Notes: a model not told the origin generated them from the letters alone. Positions 1 to 9,202 are shown, counted from the stretch's first letter. The stretch: DNA of 64,000 nucleotides from Sphingobacteriales bacterium (GCA_016708305.1 JADJGB010000008.1:1736001-1800000); one strand, 5' to 3'. Numbers and translations: made by a program.

Positions 1-320
1 TCGGCATTGGCCTCTTTTTGATTGAAAGACTGTTCTTTTTGCTTAATTCTGTTTTCGCTGTCAGTTATTTTCCGGTTTCTTTCGTTTACCTCTTTTTCAT
101 GAGCCGATTTCAGCGATACAAACCGCTCTTTTGCTTCTAATTCCTTTTCTTTTCGAATATTTTCTGCTCTTAATTCAGCTTCTTTTACTATGTTTTTTGC
201 ATGAAGTTCGGCCTCCTCTACCAGCCTTTTAGTATTTTTGGCAAAAATAAATTTGCCTGCCATGATGCCTGCTGCCAAGGCAACGACAGCGGTGATTACC
301 GTAATTATTATGGGTTCCAT
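1..320 (-). CDS. rny: Ribonuclease Y, N-terminal part (cut by window edge)
   Basis: The minus strand from ATG at 320 reads MEPIIITVITAVVALAAGI, a single N-terminal membrane anchor (residues about 3-25). It is followed by a long charged coiled coil rich in Glu, Lys and Arg that runs off the window. This is the architecture of the membrane-anchored endoribonuclease RNase Y, which starts mRNA decay; the KH and HD catalytic domains would lie outside the window. It is downstream of zapA on the same strand, a common Bacteroidota order. The call rests on the N-terminal 106 residues and the context, so the family is likely but the catalytic domains are unseen. Confidence 0.85.
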   Translation of the reverse strand, partial: MEPIIITVITAVVALAAGIMAGKFIFAKNTKRLVEEAELHAKNIVKEAELRAENIRKEKELEAKERFVSLKSAHEKEVNERNRKITDSENRIKQKEQSFNQKEANA

Positions 321-373
321 TAAAATTCATTTTTTTGCGAAAATTATCACAATTCGTTATAAATCAAATAAAT

Positions 374-395
374 ACCTGTTTAAATTAAAACAGGT
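374..395 (-). terminator. Possible weak terminator hairpin between zapA and rny
   Basis: A perfect 8-bp inverted repeat (ACCTGTTT ... AAACAGGT, 6-nt loop) lies between zapA and rny. On the minus strand it is followed by an AT-rich but not pure U tract. It could attenuate transcription from zapA into rny. It is AT-rich and may be only an mRNA structure. Confidence 0.3.
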
Positions 396-473
396 TGTGG
401 GCGAAGATAATAAAGGATAAGCAATAATTTTGAATTAAATATCACAAAGAAGCAAAAATTATAAAATAATATG

Positions 474-758
474 CTACACGCCCATCAGAAGTTTTTCTAT
501 CTGGTTTAGTTTTTCCAGAATATCTTTTTCATCAGCGAGCGATACTGTTTTTGTATTGCTTTCTGTGGCATACCAAAGTAAAACCATTGAAATGTAGTCC
601 TGCATATCCTTGCCGGGAAAACTGTTTTTGAACGCTATGATTTTGTCATTGATGATGCTGATAGTTTTTCTTACCGCTTGTTCATCATCTGGTTTTACCC
701 TGACGCGATAATGGCGGTCGGCAATCTGAATATTTATAGACATTAAATTTTCTGACAT
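474..758 (-). CDS. zapA: Cell division protein ZapA
   Basis: A 94-residue protein beginning MSENLMSINIQIADRHYRVR, with the ZapA pattern of a short N-terminal beta segment followed by a helical dimerisation region. ZapA binds FtsZ and promotes bundling of Z-ring filaments at midcell. The length is typical. It sits between a coiled-coil protein (13 nt upstream) and rny, the usual Bacteroidota arrangement, and is probably cotranscribed with pheT. The family call comes from sequence pattern plus context. Confidence 0.85.
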   Translation of the reverse strand: MSENLMSINIQIADRHYRVRVKPDDEQAVRKTISIINDKIIAFKNSFPGKDMQDYISMVLLWYATESNTKTVSLADEKDILEKLNQIEKLLMGV

Positions 759-771
759 GGAATGTGCGATT

Positions 772-1062
772 TTAAACGCTTAACAATGCAATACATTTAT
801 CAATTTCCTTTACAAAACGGCTAATTTTTTTTTCAAAATTCTTTTTTTCGTCGGGTGTCATTCCTGCCTGCCTGTATTTTGCTATATCTAATTGATTTTG
901 AATTTTTTCGATCGACTTTATCAGATTTTGAGAACTGTGCTTGCTTTCCTTCAACGCTTCATTAAGGGCATTATTCTCTTTTTGAAGCGTTGAATTACTC
1001 CTTACAAGCGCTTCAATTTTCAGATGTAATGCTTTTAATTTTTGTTCAATTTCGGGAGTCAC
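772..1062 (-). CDS. Small coiled-coil protein between pheT and zapA
   Basis: A 96-residue, almost entirely helical protein. Residues about 3-65 form a heptad-like coiled coil rich in Leu, Lys, Glu and Asn. A C-terminal segment follows (about 66-96, with EKKNFEKKISRFVKEIDKCI). No enzymatic motif, signal peptide or membrane segment is visible. Small coiled-coil proteins are often found at this position between pheT and zapA in Bacteroidota, so a role alongside ZapA in division is possible but inferred from context only. ATG at 1062 lies 14 nt after the pheT stop. Confidence 0.7.
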   Translation of the reverse strand: MTPEIEQKLKALHLKIEALVRSNSTLQKENNALNEALKESKHSSQNLIKSIEKIQNQLDIAKYRQAGMTPDEKKNFEKKISRFVKEIDKCIALLSV

Positions 1063-1076
1063 TGCTGTACCTGAGT

Positions 1077-3503
1077 TTATTTTCTGATTTCAACCTGCAA
1101 GTCCTTTTCGAGGGTTTGCATTATTTTTTTCATCCATCCTTCAATCTCAGTATCGGTTAATGTTTTCTCTTCATCCAAAAATACGAAATTAACGGCGATT
1201 GATTTTTTATCTTTACCCAATTTTTCACTTTCAAATACATCAAACAACTGAATAGATTGTAGTTTTTTCAAATTCAGTTTCATTACGGTATTTTCTACTA
1301 AGCTGTATTTCAGCTCTTTAGCTCCCACCATAGCAATATCTCGTTGTACTGCGGGAAACTTGGGTATTGCCTGAAAAGATGGTTTGTTTTTAAGCGCCAT
1401 TTTTAAAATAGCGTTCCAGTTCAAATCGGCATAAAGAACCACAGGTTTAATGTCGTACCGTACCTGCACTTTTTTGCTAACAATGCCTACTTCGCCAATA
1501 ATATGCTGGCCTGCCTTAATAGATAATCCTGATTGTAGCTGGTTAGAAATATTTTCGTTGTATGAAATATTTGTCAACCCAAGCAGACCCAACAATTTTT
1601 CAACAGCCCCTTTTATTGAGTAAAAGTCGATTGGGGATGCGCTGTGTTTCCAGGTTTTGTTTTGAAGGTTGCCGGTCATATAGAGGCAAAGATGTTCCGG
1701 CTCTTCAAATTTGCCTTTTGAATTAATGGAATAGGTTTTGCCAAATTCAAATAATTTCAGATTGTCATTTTTCCGGTTGAGGTTGTGTGCAACAACTTCC
1801 AGGCCGGTTTCCAGCATGTTGGGTCGCATGATATTCAATTCTGCGCTAAGGCTGTTTTTCATTTTTACGGATGTAGTCAGTTCTTCTTCGCTAAAATAGG
1901 CCTTATTGGTAATGGAATTGGTAAGAATCTCGTTAAATCCCAAACCTGCCAAATAGTTGGATGCCCTTTCTTTTTGAATTTCGGCCTCAATATTTTCATC
2001 AATGGAGGGCGAGATGGTGATAGAGCTGGGAATGTCCACATTGTCCAATCCATCAATTCTCAGTATTTCTTCCACTACATCTGCCTGCAGGCTGATATCG
2101 GGTTTATGAAAAGGCACGCTAATATGCAGCGAATCAATACTTTCTTTTTCGATTGTAAAACCAAGCGATTGTAAAATTCTTTTCACTCCATCGGGATGGT
2201 AGTTTTTGCCACTCAGTTTTTTCAGGTAGTGATATTTCAAAATAATTTCCTGCTTTGACTTCGGCTGTGGATATACGTCATAAATATCCGAAGCTACCTC
2301 TCCGCCGCAGATTTCCTGAATGAGCAGTGTGGCTCTTTTGAGCACATTGACGGTTGCTGATATATCGGCTCCTTTTTCGAAACGGGTGGCTGCATCGGTG
2401 CGCAGTCCATATCTGAACGAAGTTTTTCGGATGGTAACGGGGTCAAAATGAGCGCTTTCCAGAAAAATATTTTTTGTAGCATCGGTTACGCCGCTATGCA
2501 TACCTCCAAAAACCCCACCGATACACATTCCGCCCTCCGCATCACAAATCATCAGGTCTTCGCCACTCAGTTTTCTTTCTTTTTCATCCAGTGTTACAAA
2601 TGAGCTTCCGTCCGGTAGATTTTTTACAATCACCTTTCCGCCCTTAATCTGGTCGGCATCAAAAGCATGAAGCGGCTGGCCGGTTTCGTGCAATATAAAA
2701 TTGGTGATGTCCACAATGTTGTTGATAGGTCGCTGGCCAATTGCTTTCAGTTTGTTTTTCAACCATTTGGGAGATTCGGCGATGGTTACATTATTGATAC
2801 AGATACCGCTATATCTTGGGCAGGCTACAGGATTTTCTACACTAACTGTTAGCGGACTCACTCCTTTAAGCGCTTTGAACTGGTTGTTGGTGGGCAGTTT
2901 AGGCCTGATGTTCCTATTTTCGTGGTGCGACAGATAGGCACACACATCGCGGGCTACACCCCAGTGGCTCATGGCATCCATGCGGTTGGGTGTGAGACCA
3001 ATTTCATAAATGGTATCTGTATAAATTTCAAAATATTTGGCTACAGGAGTGCCGGGTTTCAGGTTTTGTGGCAAAACCATGATTCCGTCATGCGCTTGCT
3101 CCAGTCCGATTTCATCTTCGGCACAAATCATTCCTTGGCTTTCTTCGCCCCTTATCTTCGCCAGCTTCATGGTTATCGGCTCATGGTTGACAGGGTAGAT
3201 GGTAGCGCCCACCGGAGCAACAACCACTTTTTGGCCTACGGCTACATTTGGCGCGCCACACACAATCTTCAATGGTTTTTCTGCACCAACATTTACGGTA
3301 GCTAATTTCAGCCTATCAGCATTTGGATGTTGTTCGCAGGTAAGCACCTCGCCTACAAGCAACCCTTTAAGACCACCTTTAAATTCTTCATAATCTTCCA
3401 CAGCCTCAACTTCCAGTCCGATGGAAGTAAGAATATGCGCCAATTTTTCGGGCTTCACTATTTCGGGTAGATATTCACTCAGCCACTTATATGAAATTGT
3501 CAT
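1077..3503 (-). CDS. pheT: Phenylalanine--tRNA ligase beta subunit
   Basis: 808 residues, normal for bacterial PheT. Order seen: start MTISYKWLSEYLP; an EMAP/OB tRNA-binding domain (about 40-150, with HPNADRLKL); the B3/B4 editing domain (about 215-385, with PRYSGICI and GGVFGG); the B5 domain (about 400-475); a catalytic-like domain; and a C-terminal FDX-ACB anticodon-binding domain (about 715-808, with FPAVQRDIAMV). With PheS (not in the window) it charges tRNA-Phe. The frame is unbroken. It is the first gene of the minus-strand block leading to zapA and rny. Confidence 0.97.
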   Translation of the reverse strand: MTISYKWLSEYLPEIVKPEKLAHILTSIGLEVEAVEDYEEFKGGLKGLLVGEVLTCEQHPNADRLKLATVNVGAEKPLKIVCGAPNVAVGQKVVVAPVGATIYPVNHEPITMKLAKIRGEESQGMICAEDEIGLEQAHDGIMVLPQNLKPGTPVAKYFEIYTDTIYEIGLTPNRMDAMSHWGVARDVCAYLSHHENRNIRPKLPTNNQFKALKGVSPLTVSVENPVACPRYSGICINNVTIAESPKWLKNKLKAIGQRPINNIVDITNFILHETGQPLHAFDADQIKGGKVIVKNLPDGSSFVTLDEKERKLSGEDLMICDAEGGMCIGGVFGGMHSGVTDATKNIFLESAHFDPVTIRKTSFRYGLRTDAATRFEKGADISATVNVLKRATLLIQEICGGEVASDIYDVYPQPKSKQEIILKYHYLKKLSGKNYHPDGVKRILQSLGFTIEKESIDSLHISVPFHKPDISLQADVVEEILRIDGLDNVDIPSSITISPSIDENIEAEIQKERASNYLAGLGFNEILTNSITNKAYFSEEELTTSVKMKNSLSAELNIMRPNMLETGLEVVAHNLNRKNDNLKLFEFGKTYSINSKGKFEEPEHLCLYMTGNLQNKTWKHSASPIDFYSIKGAVEKLLGLLGLTNISYNENISNQLQSGLSIKAGQHIIGEVGIVSKKVQVRYDIKPVVLYADLNWNAILKMALKNKPSFQAIPKFPAVQRDIAMVGAKELKYSLVENTVMKLNLKKLQSIQLFDVFESEKLGKDKKSIAVNFVFLDEEKTLTDTEIEGWMKKIMQTLEKDLQVEIRK

Positions 3504-3525
3504 TTTTATTTAAAAATTTAGTGTG

Positions 3526-3533
3526 CAAAAGTA
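3526..3533 (-). promoter_or_regulatory. Bacteroidota -7 promoter element upstream of pheT
   Basis: The minus strand reads TACTTTTG, matching the TAnnTTTG -7 consensus, 22 nt upstream of the pheT ATG. I do not see a good -33 TTTG at 19-20 nt spacing, so the call rests on the -7 box and its position. Confidence 0.5.
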
Positions 3534-3600
3534 CGGTTTTTTGATGGCAGTGAGTTTGGGTTCCTGAGTATCGGTTGTAAATTATTATTTTCCATAATAA

Positions 3601-3677
3601 CAAAAGCCACGGAGAACATAATTCATCACTATGCTTTGAGTAAGATATATGGGGAGTTAACTGAACTCGGGGCTCAT
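3601..3677. repeat. 77-bp repeat copy A, matching the serpin 3' end
   Basis: This stretch is nearly identical to 10861-10935, with 5 mismatches and one 2-nt gap by my alignment. In the other copy the repeat covers the last codons, stop and 3' flank of the serpin gene. Here the minus strand reads codons for MSPEFS and a stop, against MNPEFS in the serpin. No serpin reading frame continues upstream, so this looks like the remnant of a second serpin gene or a copied 3' end. The rest of the 3504-3759 intergenic region holds only the pheT promoter. Confidence 0.8.
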
Positions 3678-3759
3678 ATTTTTGTGATAGGATTATTTTA
3701 TTAAATTGTACAATTACTCCCTGATAGGGAAAAGAAAATTTCTTTCTTGGGGGTAATGT

Positions 3760-4733
3760 TCATTTTTTTAAATGGTGTGTGTTAAAGTATCGGATGCTTT
3801 CGAGGATAGCATTTTCCAATGGTTGTTTGTTAATTAATGACTCTGCAAACTGTTCTGTGTTGTCGTAAAAGCTGCTAATACAAAGAATATCCATATTATT
3901 ACTACATATTGCTGTTTTTAGGTTGAAAAATCTTAGATATCACCTGACAAACCTAAAATTCTCAAAATAATTAAAGGAATCGGAATTAGAAATTGATGGT
4001 GATTATTCAATAATTGTAGCGTTTTAAAAAACTGAAAGTAGCTTAAATTTTCACCAACAGCAAGGTAGCGTTTCCCGTTTGTACCATTAATTATACAACT
4101 TTTAATAACAGCACATACATCTTTTACAGGCACAAAATTTTTTCCTCCCGGCGGATAAAAAAGCATTTTGTGCTTCAGGCTCGCCAACACAATTCTTCCA
4201 CTTCCCGGTTTGCGGTCAAATGCACCAATCATGAAAGTAGGGTTGATGATATTTACTTCGATTTTGTCTTTTTGTTGTAATACGTATGCTTCTGCAGCAG
4301 CTTTGCTTCTGGCATAAAAGGATTTTTTGAAAGGTGATTTCATTGGTTTAAATTCGATGCTGTTGCCTACCGTATCTATCCCGTATCCTATTGTATTGGC
4401 GGTGCTTACATAGATAAATTTTCTGACTTTCAGTTTGATTGCTGCATCTATTAGGCGTGCTGTTGCGATACAATTTGTTTGATAATAATCGTTATATGAA
4501 ATCAGGTGCTGCCTACATTCTGCTGCTGCATGTATGATGGAGTCCACATTTTTTAAATGCCCGGATAGGTCATCGGACAATGAACCGGGAATGAGGCTCA
4601 ACTTTTCATGTGTTATTGTTTTAAAGTCCTGCGGTTTTCTTACCAATGCTTTGATATAGTAACCTTGCTCTAACAACAATGAGGCAAGATTGGTGCCCAG
4701 TAATCCTGATATCCCTGTTAAAAAAATCGTCAT
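3760..4733 (-). CDS. NAD-dependent epimerase/dehydratase (extended SDR), with a frameshift
   Basis: Extended short-chain dehydrogenase fold: N-terminal nucleotide-binding motif TGISGLLG (residues 6-13), a conserved AAAE segment, and the active-site YxxxK in SFYARSKAAAEAY. The N-terminal frame stops after ...GLSGDI at about 3933. Re-reading one base gives YLRFFNLKTAICSNN and continues to a stop at 3760, restoring a normal 324-residue protein with the typical C-terminal helix region. I therefore treat it as one gene with one missing base near 3936-3941. Its ATG overlaps the stop of the preceding SDR gene (ATGA), so they are translationally coupled. The substrate is unknown. Confidence 0.8.
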
Positions 4734-5515
4734 TGAATTTCCTTTTTAATATTATTGGAAAGCACAGGCAGTTTTATCCATATTGGCAAAAGCACCATAG
4801 CTAGCCAGCTCCATGGATTTACCATTATCACCCGATCTTTTTTAAAAAGTTTTTTGATACAATATCCAGCTACTTTTTCTGGTTGTAGCAAGGTGAGTCT
4901 TCCCCAAAATCCAAGTTTGTTAATCCGTTTGCAAGTGTCTTCATTAGTGGCCATAGCACCTGGATTTACCACACTAACCACTACGCCGGTTTTTTTCAAT
5001 TCTTCACTAAGTCCGCGTGAAAAGGAATGGATAAAAGTCTTGGAGGCCGGATATACAGTTTTGTAACCAATAGGTGAAAAAGCAGCCATGCTGGAAACAT
5101 TTAAAATATAAGCCTGTGGCTGCTTTAGCAGATTGGGTAAGAGTTGATGAGTGAGTAGGGAAGTGGCTACTACATTTAGCTGAAGGATAGTGTCAATGTA
5201 TTGTACCGATGCTTCTGTAAACCTGCGTGTGCCGCCTACTCCTGCATTGTTGATGAGCAAATAAATATCAAACTGAGCATTCAGCCATTGGCATAAGGTT
5301 ATTACATTTTCTTTTACGGTGAGGTCGGTTTCATAGAATAGTACTTCCACATCATGCTCTTGCATCAGTTGGGAGGCTTTTTGCGCAAGTTGTTGCCCTG
5401 GCAGGCTCACCAGAATCAGATTAAGATTTTGGGAAGCTAGTTCTTTTGCAAATGCCATTCCCAAGCCCTGGCTGGCACCTGTTATTACGCCATATTTTTT
5501 TGATAGATGACTCAT
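4730..5515 (-). CDS. SDR family NAD(P)-dependent oxidoreductase
   Basis: Classical short-chain dehydrogenase of 261 residues: TGASQGLGMAFA cofactor motif (residues 12-23), NNAGVGG (about 90-96), catalytic Ser in the LNVSSMAA region and YPASK (about 155-159), then PGAMATN. A hydrophobic C-terminal stretch (about 232-252) could be a membrane anchor, as in ketoreductase-type SDRs acting on lipids. It overlaps the next gene by 4 nt and follows the GIN-domain lipoprotein by 154 nt, so it may be the distal part of the sigma-factor operon or have its own promoter. The substrate cannot be told from sequence. Confidence 0.9.
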   Translation of the reverse strand: MSHLSKKYGVITGASQGLGMAFAKELASQNLNLILVSLPGQQLAQKASQLMQEHDVEVLFYETDLTVKENVITLCQWLNAQFDIYLLINNAGVGGTRRFTEASVQYIDTILQLNVVATSLLTHQLLPNLLKQPQAYILNVSSMAAFSPIGYKTVYPASKTFIHSFSRGLSEELKKTGVVVSVVNPGAMATNEDTCKRINKLGFWGRLTLLQPEKVAGYCIKKLFKKDRVIMVNPWSWLAMVLLPIWIKLPVLSNNIKKEIQ

Positions 5516-5604
5516 AGTTATTTAAACTTATTATGATGAGATTAATGAAGTTCTTAACCCTATTAGTGATGGGCTACTCTGATACCGGAGGCAATTTTCC
5601 GGTT

Positions 5605-5629
5605 TCTATACTTCCTCCAAAAGTATAGA
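5605..5629. other. Perfect 9-bp hairpin before the SDR gene
   Basis: The inverted repeat TCTATACTT / AAGTATAGA with a 7-nt loop lies between the GIN-domain gene and the SDR gene. There is no U tract on either side, so it is not a classical terminator. It may be an mRNA processing or protein-binding site separating the surface-protein genes from the SDR genes. Confidence 0.4.
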
Positions 5630-5669
5630 AGGATACTTGCTATCAACATAAAATTTTACTTAGCAGATT

Positions 5670-6374
5670 TTATAATTTTCTGACTTTGCCGGAACCTGTA
5701 ATACTTGTGTTGATGGTGGGGGAGCCAAGATACCATACATCCCCACTACCGGTTATGGTTACTTCTAGTTTTGAGTTTGCCCAGAGTTTTGCGCTGCCAG
5801 ATCCAGTAAGGTTTATTTTAGATTCCTCTGATTGCATTTGGCGGGTTTCATAATCTCCATGACCGGTAATTAAAATCTCCTGCTTTGTAACTGTGCCGCC
5901 ATTAATGCTCAGATTGCCACTGCCGGTGATGCTTGAAAATAATGTGTTGGCAGAAAGTGCAGGCATGGAAATATTGCCGCTTCCACTCAGTTTTAGTTCC
6001 AAAGTATTGGCAGCTATTTCAGAATCAAATTGAATATTTCCGGATCCGGCAAGTGTGGCTCCTGTTAGTGTTGGGTTGGTGATATAAATGTTGACACTGC
6101 CCCCTCTGATGTTGACATTGGGCTGTGTTTTCATGATCAATTTATTTCCTTTTACCTCGGTGATGATATAAGATTGGATGTTTTCCGCTGCCTCTACTTC
6201 TACTTTTGAAACCGGACCTTGTATGAACCTTATATTGCCACTGATGCCTGCTTCAATCTTGTCAAAACCCGATACATTTCTTACCTGTTTTATGGCCGGT
6301 CCATCGGGATATATTTTTCGGCATCCTGTTGTCAATGTAAAAAGAACTAATACTGCAAATAACACATGTTTCAT
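5670..6374 (-). CDS. GIN-domain (DUF2807) surface lipoprotein
   Basis: 234 residues. A signal peptide ends in a lipobox-like LTTGC (Cys about 18), predicting a lipoprotein. The body matches the head GIN/DUF2807 domain: FDKIEAGISGNIRFIQG followed by repeating strands with a GSGN/GSGD motif (LAGSGNI, LSGSGNI, ITGSGNL, LTGSGSA, ITGSGDV, ITGSGKV), which fold as a right-handed beta-helix in known structures of the family. Function of the family is not settled; binding or surface-sensing roles have been suggested. It lies 24 nt after a repeat-rich outer-membrane protein gene in the sigma-factor operon, so it is probably coexpressed and surface-located. Confidence 0.88.
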   Translation of the reverse strand: MKHVLFAVLVLFTLTTGCRKIYPDGPAIKQVRNVSGFDKIEAGISGNIRFIQGPVSKVEVEAAENIQSYIITEVKGNKLIMKTQPNVNIRGGSVNIYITNPTLTGATLAGSGNIQFDSEIAANTLELKLSGSGNISMPALSANTLFSSITGSGNLSINGGTVTKQEILITGHGDYETRQMQSEESKINLTGSGSAKLWANSKLEVTITGSGDVWYLGSPTINTSITGSGKVRKL

Positions 6375-6398
6375 TTTTTCTAAGATTTTATTTGTGAA

Positions 6399-7412
6399 TT
6401 AAAGATTGATATTGATTCCAGCGGTTAGTCCTCCTGTTAAGGCAAAGGAGGATTCATCGCTTTTAAACTTCCATACATAATTGTTGGAAAATATTTTTGA
6501 TTCGGCGTATTGATAGGTGTACAATGCAGGACCTGCAGCTATCTCCACTCTGGAGCCTATCTTGTATGCCAGCAATGTTCGTAAGGTTTGTGTATGTTTA
6601 AATAAGATGAAATTTGTTTTTGTCAATGCTGCTATTTCAGCATTTATTCTTAATTGTTGGGTCAAGTACATTCTATAGCCAACACCTGCCTCCATTTGAA
6701 AGAAAATTTTATCTTTTTCATTTCCGGCGCCTGCACCAATGATACCATAGGTTTTTCTACCACCAGTACGAAGCAATAGATTGGCAGCACCATCATCATA
6801 AATCTGTATGCATATCTGCTGTTCGCCATTTCGTATCAGATTAATGATACCTATCGGGTAATCCGAGCAATCTGCAATATTCATCAATCCGGCCACCTGA
6901 ACGCCCTTCACGGTATTGCTGATATTGATTAGCCCAGCCACCTGGGTGTGCGTATGACTGGCCATATTTACTATACCTCCAATTTGTAGAAGTGCATAGC
7001 GACTAAAATTACTTATGCCGCCTATCTGAATATATCCATTCCCGGATTTGTGATTATGAAGCCCTGCTATCTGAAGGCCAAGACCGTTGGCCGCTCCATT
7101 GTACAAACCAGCTACTGCTACGCCTTTGTCTGAACCTTTCACCTGATTAAAGAGACCACTTATCAATACTCCGCGATTGCTTCCATAGAGTTGGGTGCAC
7201 AAACCAGAAATGGCTACCCCATTATTATTCATGTTGGTGCCTTGCAATACCTGCAATGAAAAGGCGGGACTGATGTAACGGGCTTTACTGCCCTGAGTAC
7301 TGATGGGGGTAACCAGCCCAAGATGTACAGAGTTGGCTACAGCCTCCTGAGCTTTCAGATTCAAATTTGCCAAACAGAAGACAAGGAGTAAAGATGTAGA
7401 AGTTTTTTTCAA
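6399..7412 (-). CDS. Surface repeat protein (LA_2272-like GLxxAGLxN repeats) with C-terminal barrel-like region
   Basis: 337 residues with an N-terminal signal peptide (MKKTSTSLLLVFCLANLNLKA). Residues about 65-195 are a tandem array of about 16-20-residue units with the core [VL]-x-[IV]-[AGS]-G-[LI]-x-N, for example GVLISGLFN, GVAVAGLYN, LQIAGLHN, IQIGGISN and VQVAGLMN. This pattern predicts a beta-solenoid and resembles surface repeat proteins annotated as LA_2272 family. The C-terminal 120 residues alternate polar and hydrophobic residues like outer-membrane strands and end in GLTAGININL. It shares repeat type and C-terminus with the next upstream gene, so the two are paralogous. Function unknown; operon position suggests a partner of the signalling protein. 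Confidence 0.8.
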   Translation of the reverse strand: MKKTSTSLLLVFCLANLNLKAQEAVANSVHLGLVTPISTQGSKARYISPAFSLQVLQGTNMNNNGVAISGLCTQLYGSNRGVLISGLFNQVKGSDKGVAVAGLYNGAANGLGLQIAGLHNHKSGNGYIQIGGISNFSRYALLQIGGIVNMASHTHTQVAGLINISNTVKGVQVAGLMNIADCSDYPIGIINLIRNGEQQICIQIYDDGAANLLLRTGGRKTYGIIGAGAGNEKDKIFFQMEAGVGYRMYLTQQLRINAEIAALTKTNFILFKHTQTLRTLLAYKIGSRVEIAAGPALYTYQYAESKIFSNNYVWKFKSDESSFALTGGLTAGININL

Positions 7413-7464
7413 ATTTTAAGTATATATCTAATACAGCCTAATAAACCTTTTCCCCTATTGGCTT

Positions 7465-9195
7465 TTAAAATATATTTACGCCTACGTTGAAGCCCAGATT
7501 CAATGTAGTATTCGCGCCTTGTTTTAATAGGATTGAGCTTTTCTGAAACCCATTATAAAATTCGTTGGAATGTTGGTAAACCGGAAGTTGGTATTGTAGG
7601 CGTGGCCCTGCAAATAGTTGAATATCTTTTTTTAGTTGAACTAATACTAAAGGCTGTAAACAGATATTTGAATAGTCTGTATTAAATTTTTTTGGGCCAC
7701 TATAAAAAAGACTTACAAGTTCCATAGCCATGGTTACTTTTTTCCCTGATTGCCATTCGGTACCTAGCCCATAACCAAAAATATAGTATTTGCCGGAGCT
7801 GACGGTATTTATTACACCGGTCTGTACAATGTTATATATGGCATGGCTGCCCGATTTATAGCTTAGATTGAGTTGATTGTTTTCCTGAACTGATACGGAC
7901 AATGCATGCTTGCCATTTCTGCTGTAATTGATTGGCCCAAGAGAAACGCCATTAAGTGAGTCAGAAATATTAATCATACCCAACTGGAATCCATTTGTTT
8001 TTTTTGAAATATTTATCAGTCCGGATATTTGTGCGCCATTAATTGCTTCAACGTTATTAACCACCCCCGCCAACTGCAAACCTTTGCCAATAGTTGATGC
8101 GGTATTGAGCATTCCACTTATCTGCACACCCTTATTTATTTCTCTGGAACTGTTAGTCAATCCGCCAATTTGCAGCCCTTTAAAATTCTGATTGTGATTG
8201 TAAATTCCGCCAATTTGCACACCCTTATTATCGGCTCTGTTCATATTAATCAATCCGCCAATTTGCAATCCTTTTACATTATTGCCAGCGTAGTTGTATA
8301 AGCCTGCAATCTGTAAGCCTGTTACCTTTCCACCCACAGTGTTAAACATTCCGCCAATTTGTACAGCATGTGCATGCTTTTGTACAATATTAAATAAACC
8401 TCCAATTTCCACTGCATCAACCTGAGCCGTATAGCCACCCAATAAATTGAAAGAAATAAAATTTTCCTGTTGACCCTTCAGCGCATTTTTAGTGCCAAAC
8501 CCTGGCCAGAAACCAAATTGAAACTTTCGTTTATAAAAATAATTTTTTAGGTTGAGGCTGTTAAATTTTTGGCGCGTTCCAATTACTGTTTTGGCTAACC
8601 AATGCCTCTCTATGGTTCGAACTGTAACAGGCTCTTCATGAGATATTTTAGGAGTAAGTCCTATTTGAAGGGGGGTGGTCGATTTAGTATCAATTGTTAT
8701 AAGCGTGTCGTAATAAGAAACGCGTCTGACTTGAAGTCTTATTTGACAGGTCAGGGGTATTTTAATGGAAAAATTTCCCTGATCATTAGACATGGTTCCA
8801 ATTTTTAGTTCGGGTTCGTAAACGGTTACATACTCTATGGGTTTTTGGTCGGTATTATCCAAAAACCGGCCATGTATTACAATGTATTGTTGTTCTTTTT
8901 TTCTAATAACAATTTTATTATTATTTATTATGTAATGGTAATTGTTATCAAGTATTAAATCCAATATTTCTCTTACTGTTCTATTTTGAGCGCTAAACGA
9001 CAATCTTTTCTGGTTTTTAATAAACTGATTATCGTATGAGAAATATAAGCCAGCCTTTTTTTCAATCTGTATTAAAGCGTCATACATCGTAATATTTCTA
9101 AAATCTACTGAAATCGTTTTCTCCAGCAAATTGCTTTGGGCAAATAAATTGATGCTAAAAAAAAGTAGAATTATAAGTGCACCGTTTTTTTTCAA
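7465..9195 (-). CDS. STN-domain / carboxypeptidase-regulatory / GLQIGGLxN-repeat outer-membrane protein, candidate signal transducer
   Basis: Signal peptide KKNGALIILLFFSINLFAQ. Next comes an STN domain (SVDFRNITMYDALIQI through DNNYHYIINNNKIVI), as found at the N-terminus of FecA-type transducers and secretins. A carboxypeptidase-regulatory-like beta domain follows (IHGRFLDNT ... GTMSNDQGNFSIKI), then about ten repeats of 15-16 residues (VQIGGMFN, LQIAGLYN, LQIGGLIN, VQIGGIYN and so on) and a barrel-like C-terminus ending in VGVNIF. No TonB plug or 22-strand receptor is present. I chose TTG at 9195: it gives a clean signal peptide and starts 8 nt after the frame-corrected FecR stop. An ATG in the same frame at 9249 would overlap fecR. 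It probably relays a surface signal to the adjacent FecR; this is inference from domains and order. Confidence 0.8.
   Translation of the reverse strand: MKKNGALIILLFFSINLFAQSNLLEKTISVDFRNITMYDALIQIEKKAGLYFSYDNQFIKNQKRLSFSAQNRTVREILDLILDNNYHYIINNNKIVIRKKEQQYIVIHGRFLDNTDQKPIEYVTVYEPELKIGTMSNDQGNFSIKIPLTCQIRLQVRRVSYYDTLITIDTKSTTPLQIGLTPKISHEEPVTVRTIERHWLAKTVIGTRQKFNSLNLKNYFYKRKFQFGFWPGFGTKNALKGQQENFISFNLLGGYTAQVDAVEIGGLFNIVQKHAHAVQIGGMFNTVGGKVTGLQIAGLYNYAGNNVKGLQIGGLINMNRADNKGVQIGGIYNHNQNFKGLQIGGLTNSSREINKGVQISGMLNTASTIGKGLQLAGVVNNVEAINGAQISGLINISKKTNGFQLGMINISDSLNGVSLGPINYSRNGKHALSVSVQENNQLNLSYKSGSHAIYNIVQTGVINTVSSGKYYIFGYGLGTEWQSGKKVTMAMELVSLFYSGPKKFNTDYSNICLQPLVLVQLKKDIQLFAGPRLQYQLPVYQHSNEFYNGFQKSSILLKQGANTTLNLGFNVGVNIF
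7930..8420 (-). repeat. Tandem 45-48-nt coding repeats (about ten GLQIGGLxN units)
   Basis: Within the STN-domain gene the forward sequence repeatedly shows variants of CCGCCAATTTGCA, the reverse complement of codons for the QIGG core, spaced 45-48 nt apart. The units are diverged in sequence but constant in protein motif, as expected for an old solenoid array under structural selection rather than a recent expansion. Confidence 0.75.
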
Positions 9196-9202
9196 TCTAA
9201 AT

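Noticed and set aside
321..473. 6S RNA between zapA and rny
   Set aside because: 6S RNA lies next to zapA in many bacteria, but only about 150 nt are available here and I see no 6S-like long irregular stem, only a short AT-rich hairpin.
5605..5629. Terminator between the GIN gene and the SDR gene
   Set aside because: The hairpin is perfect but no T run follows on either strand, so I list it only as a structure.
7928..8191. Plus-strand reading frame over the repeat array
   Set aside because: It is an antisense shadow of the GLQIGGLxN repeats, whose periodic codons keep the other strand open.
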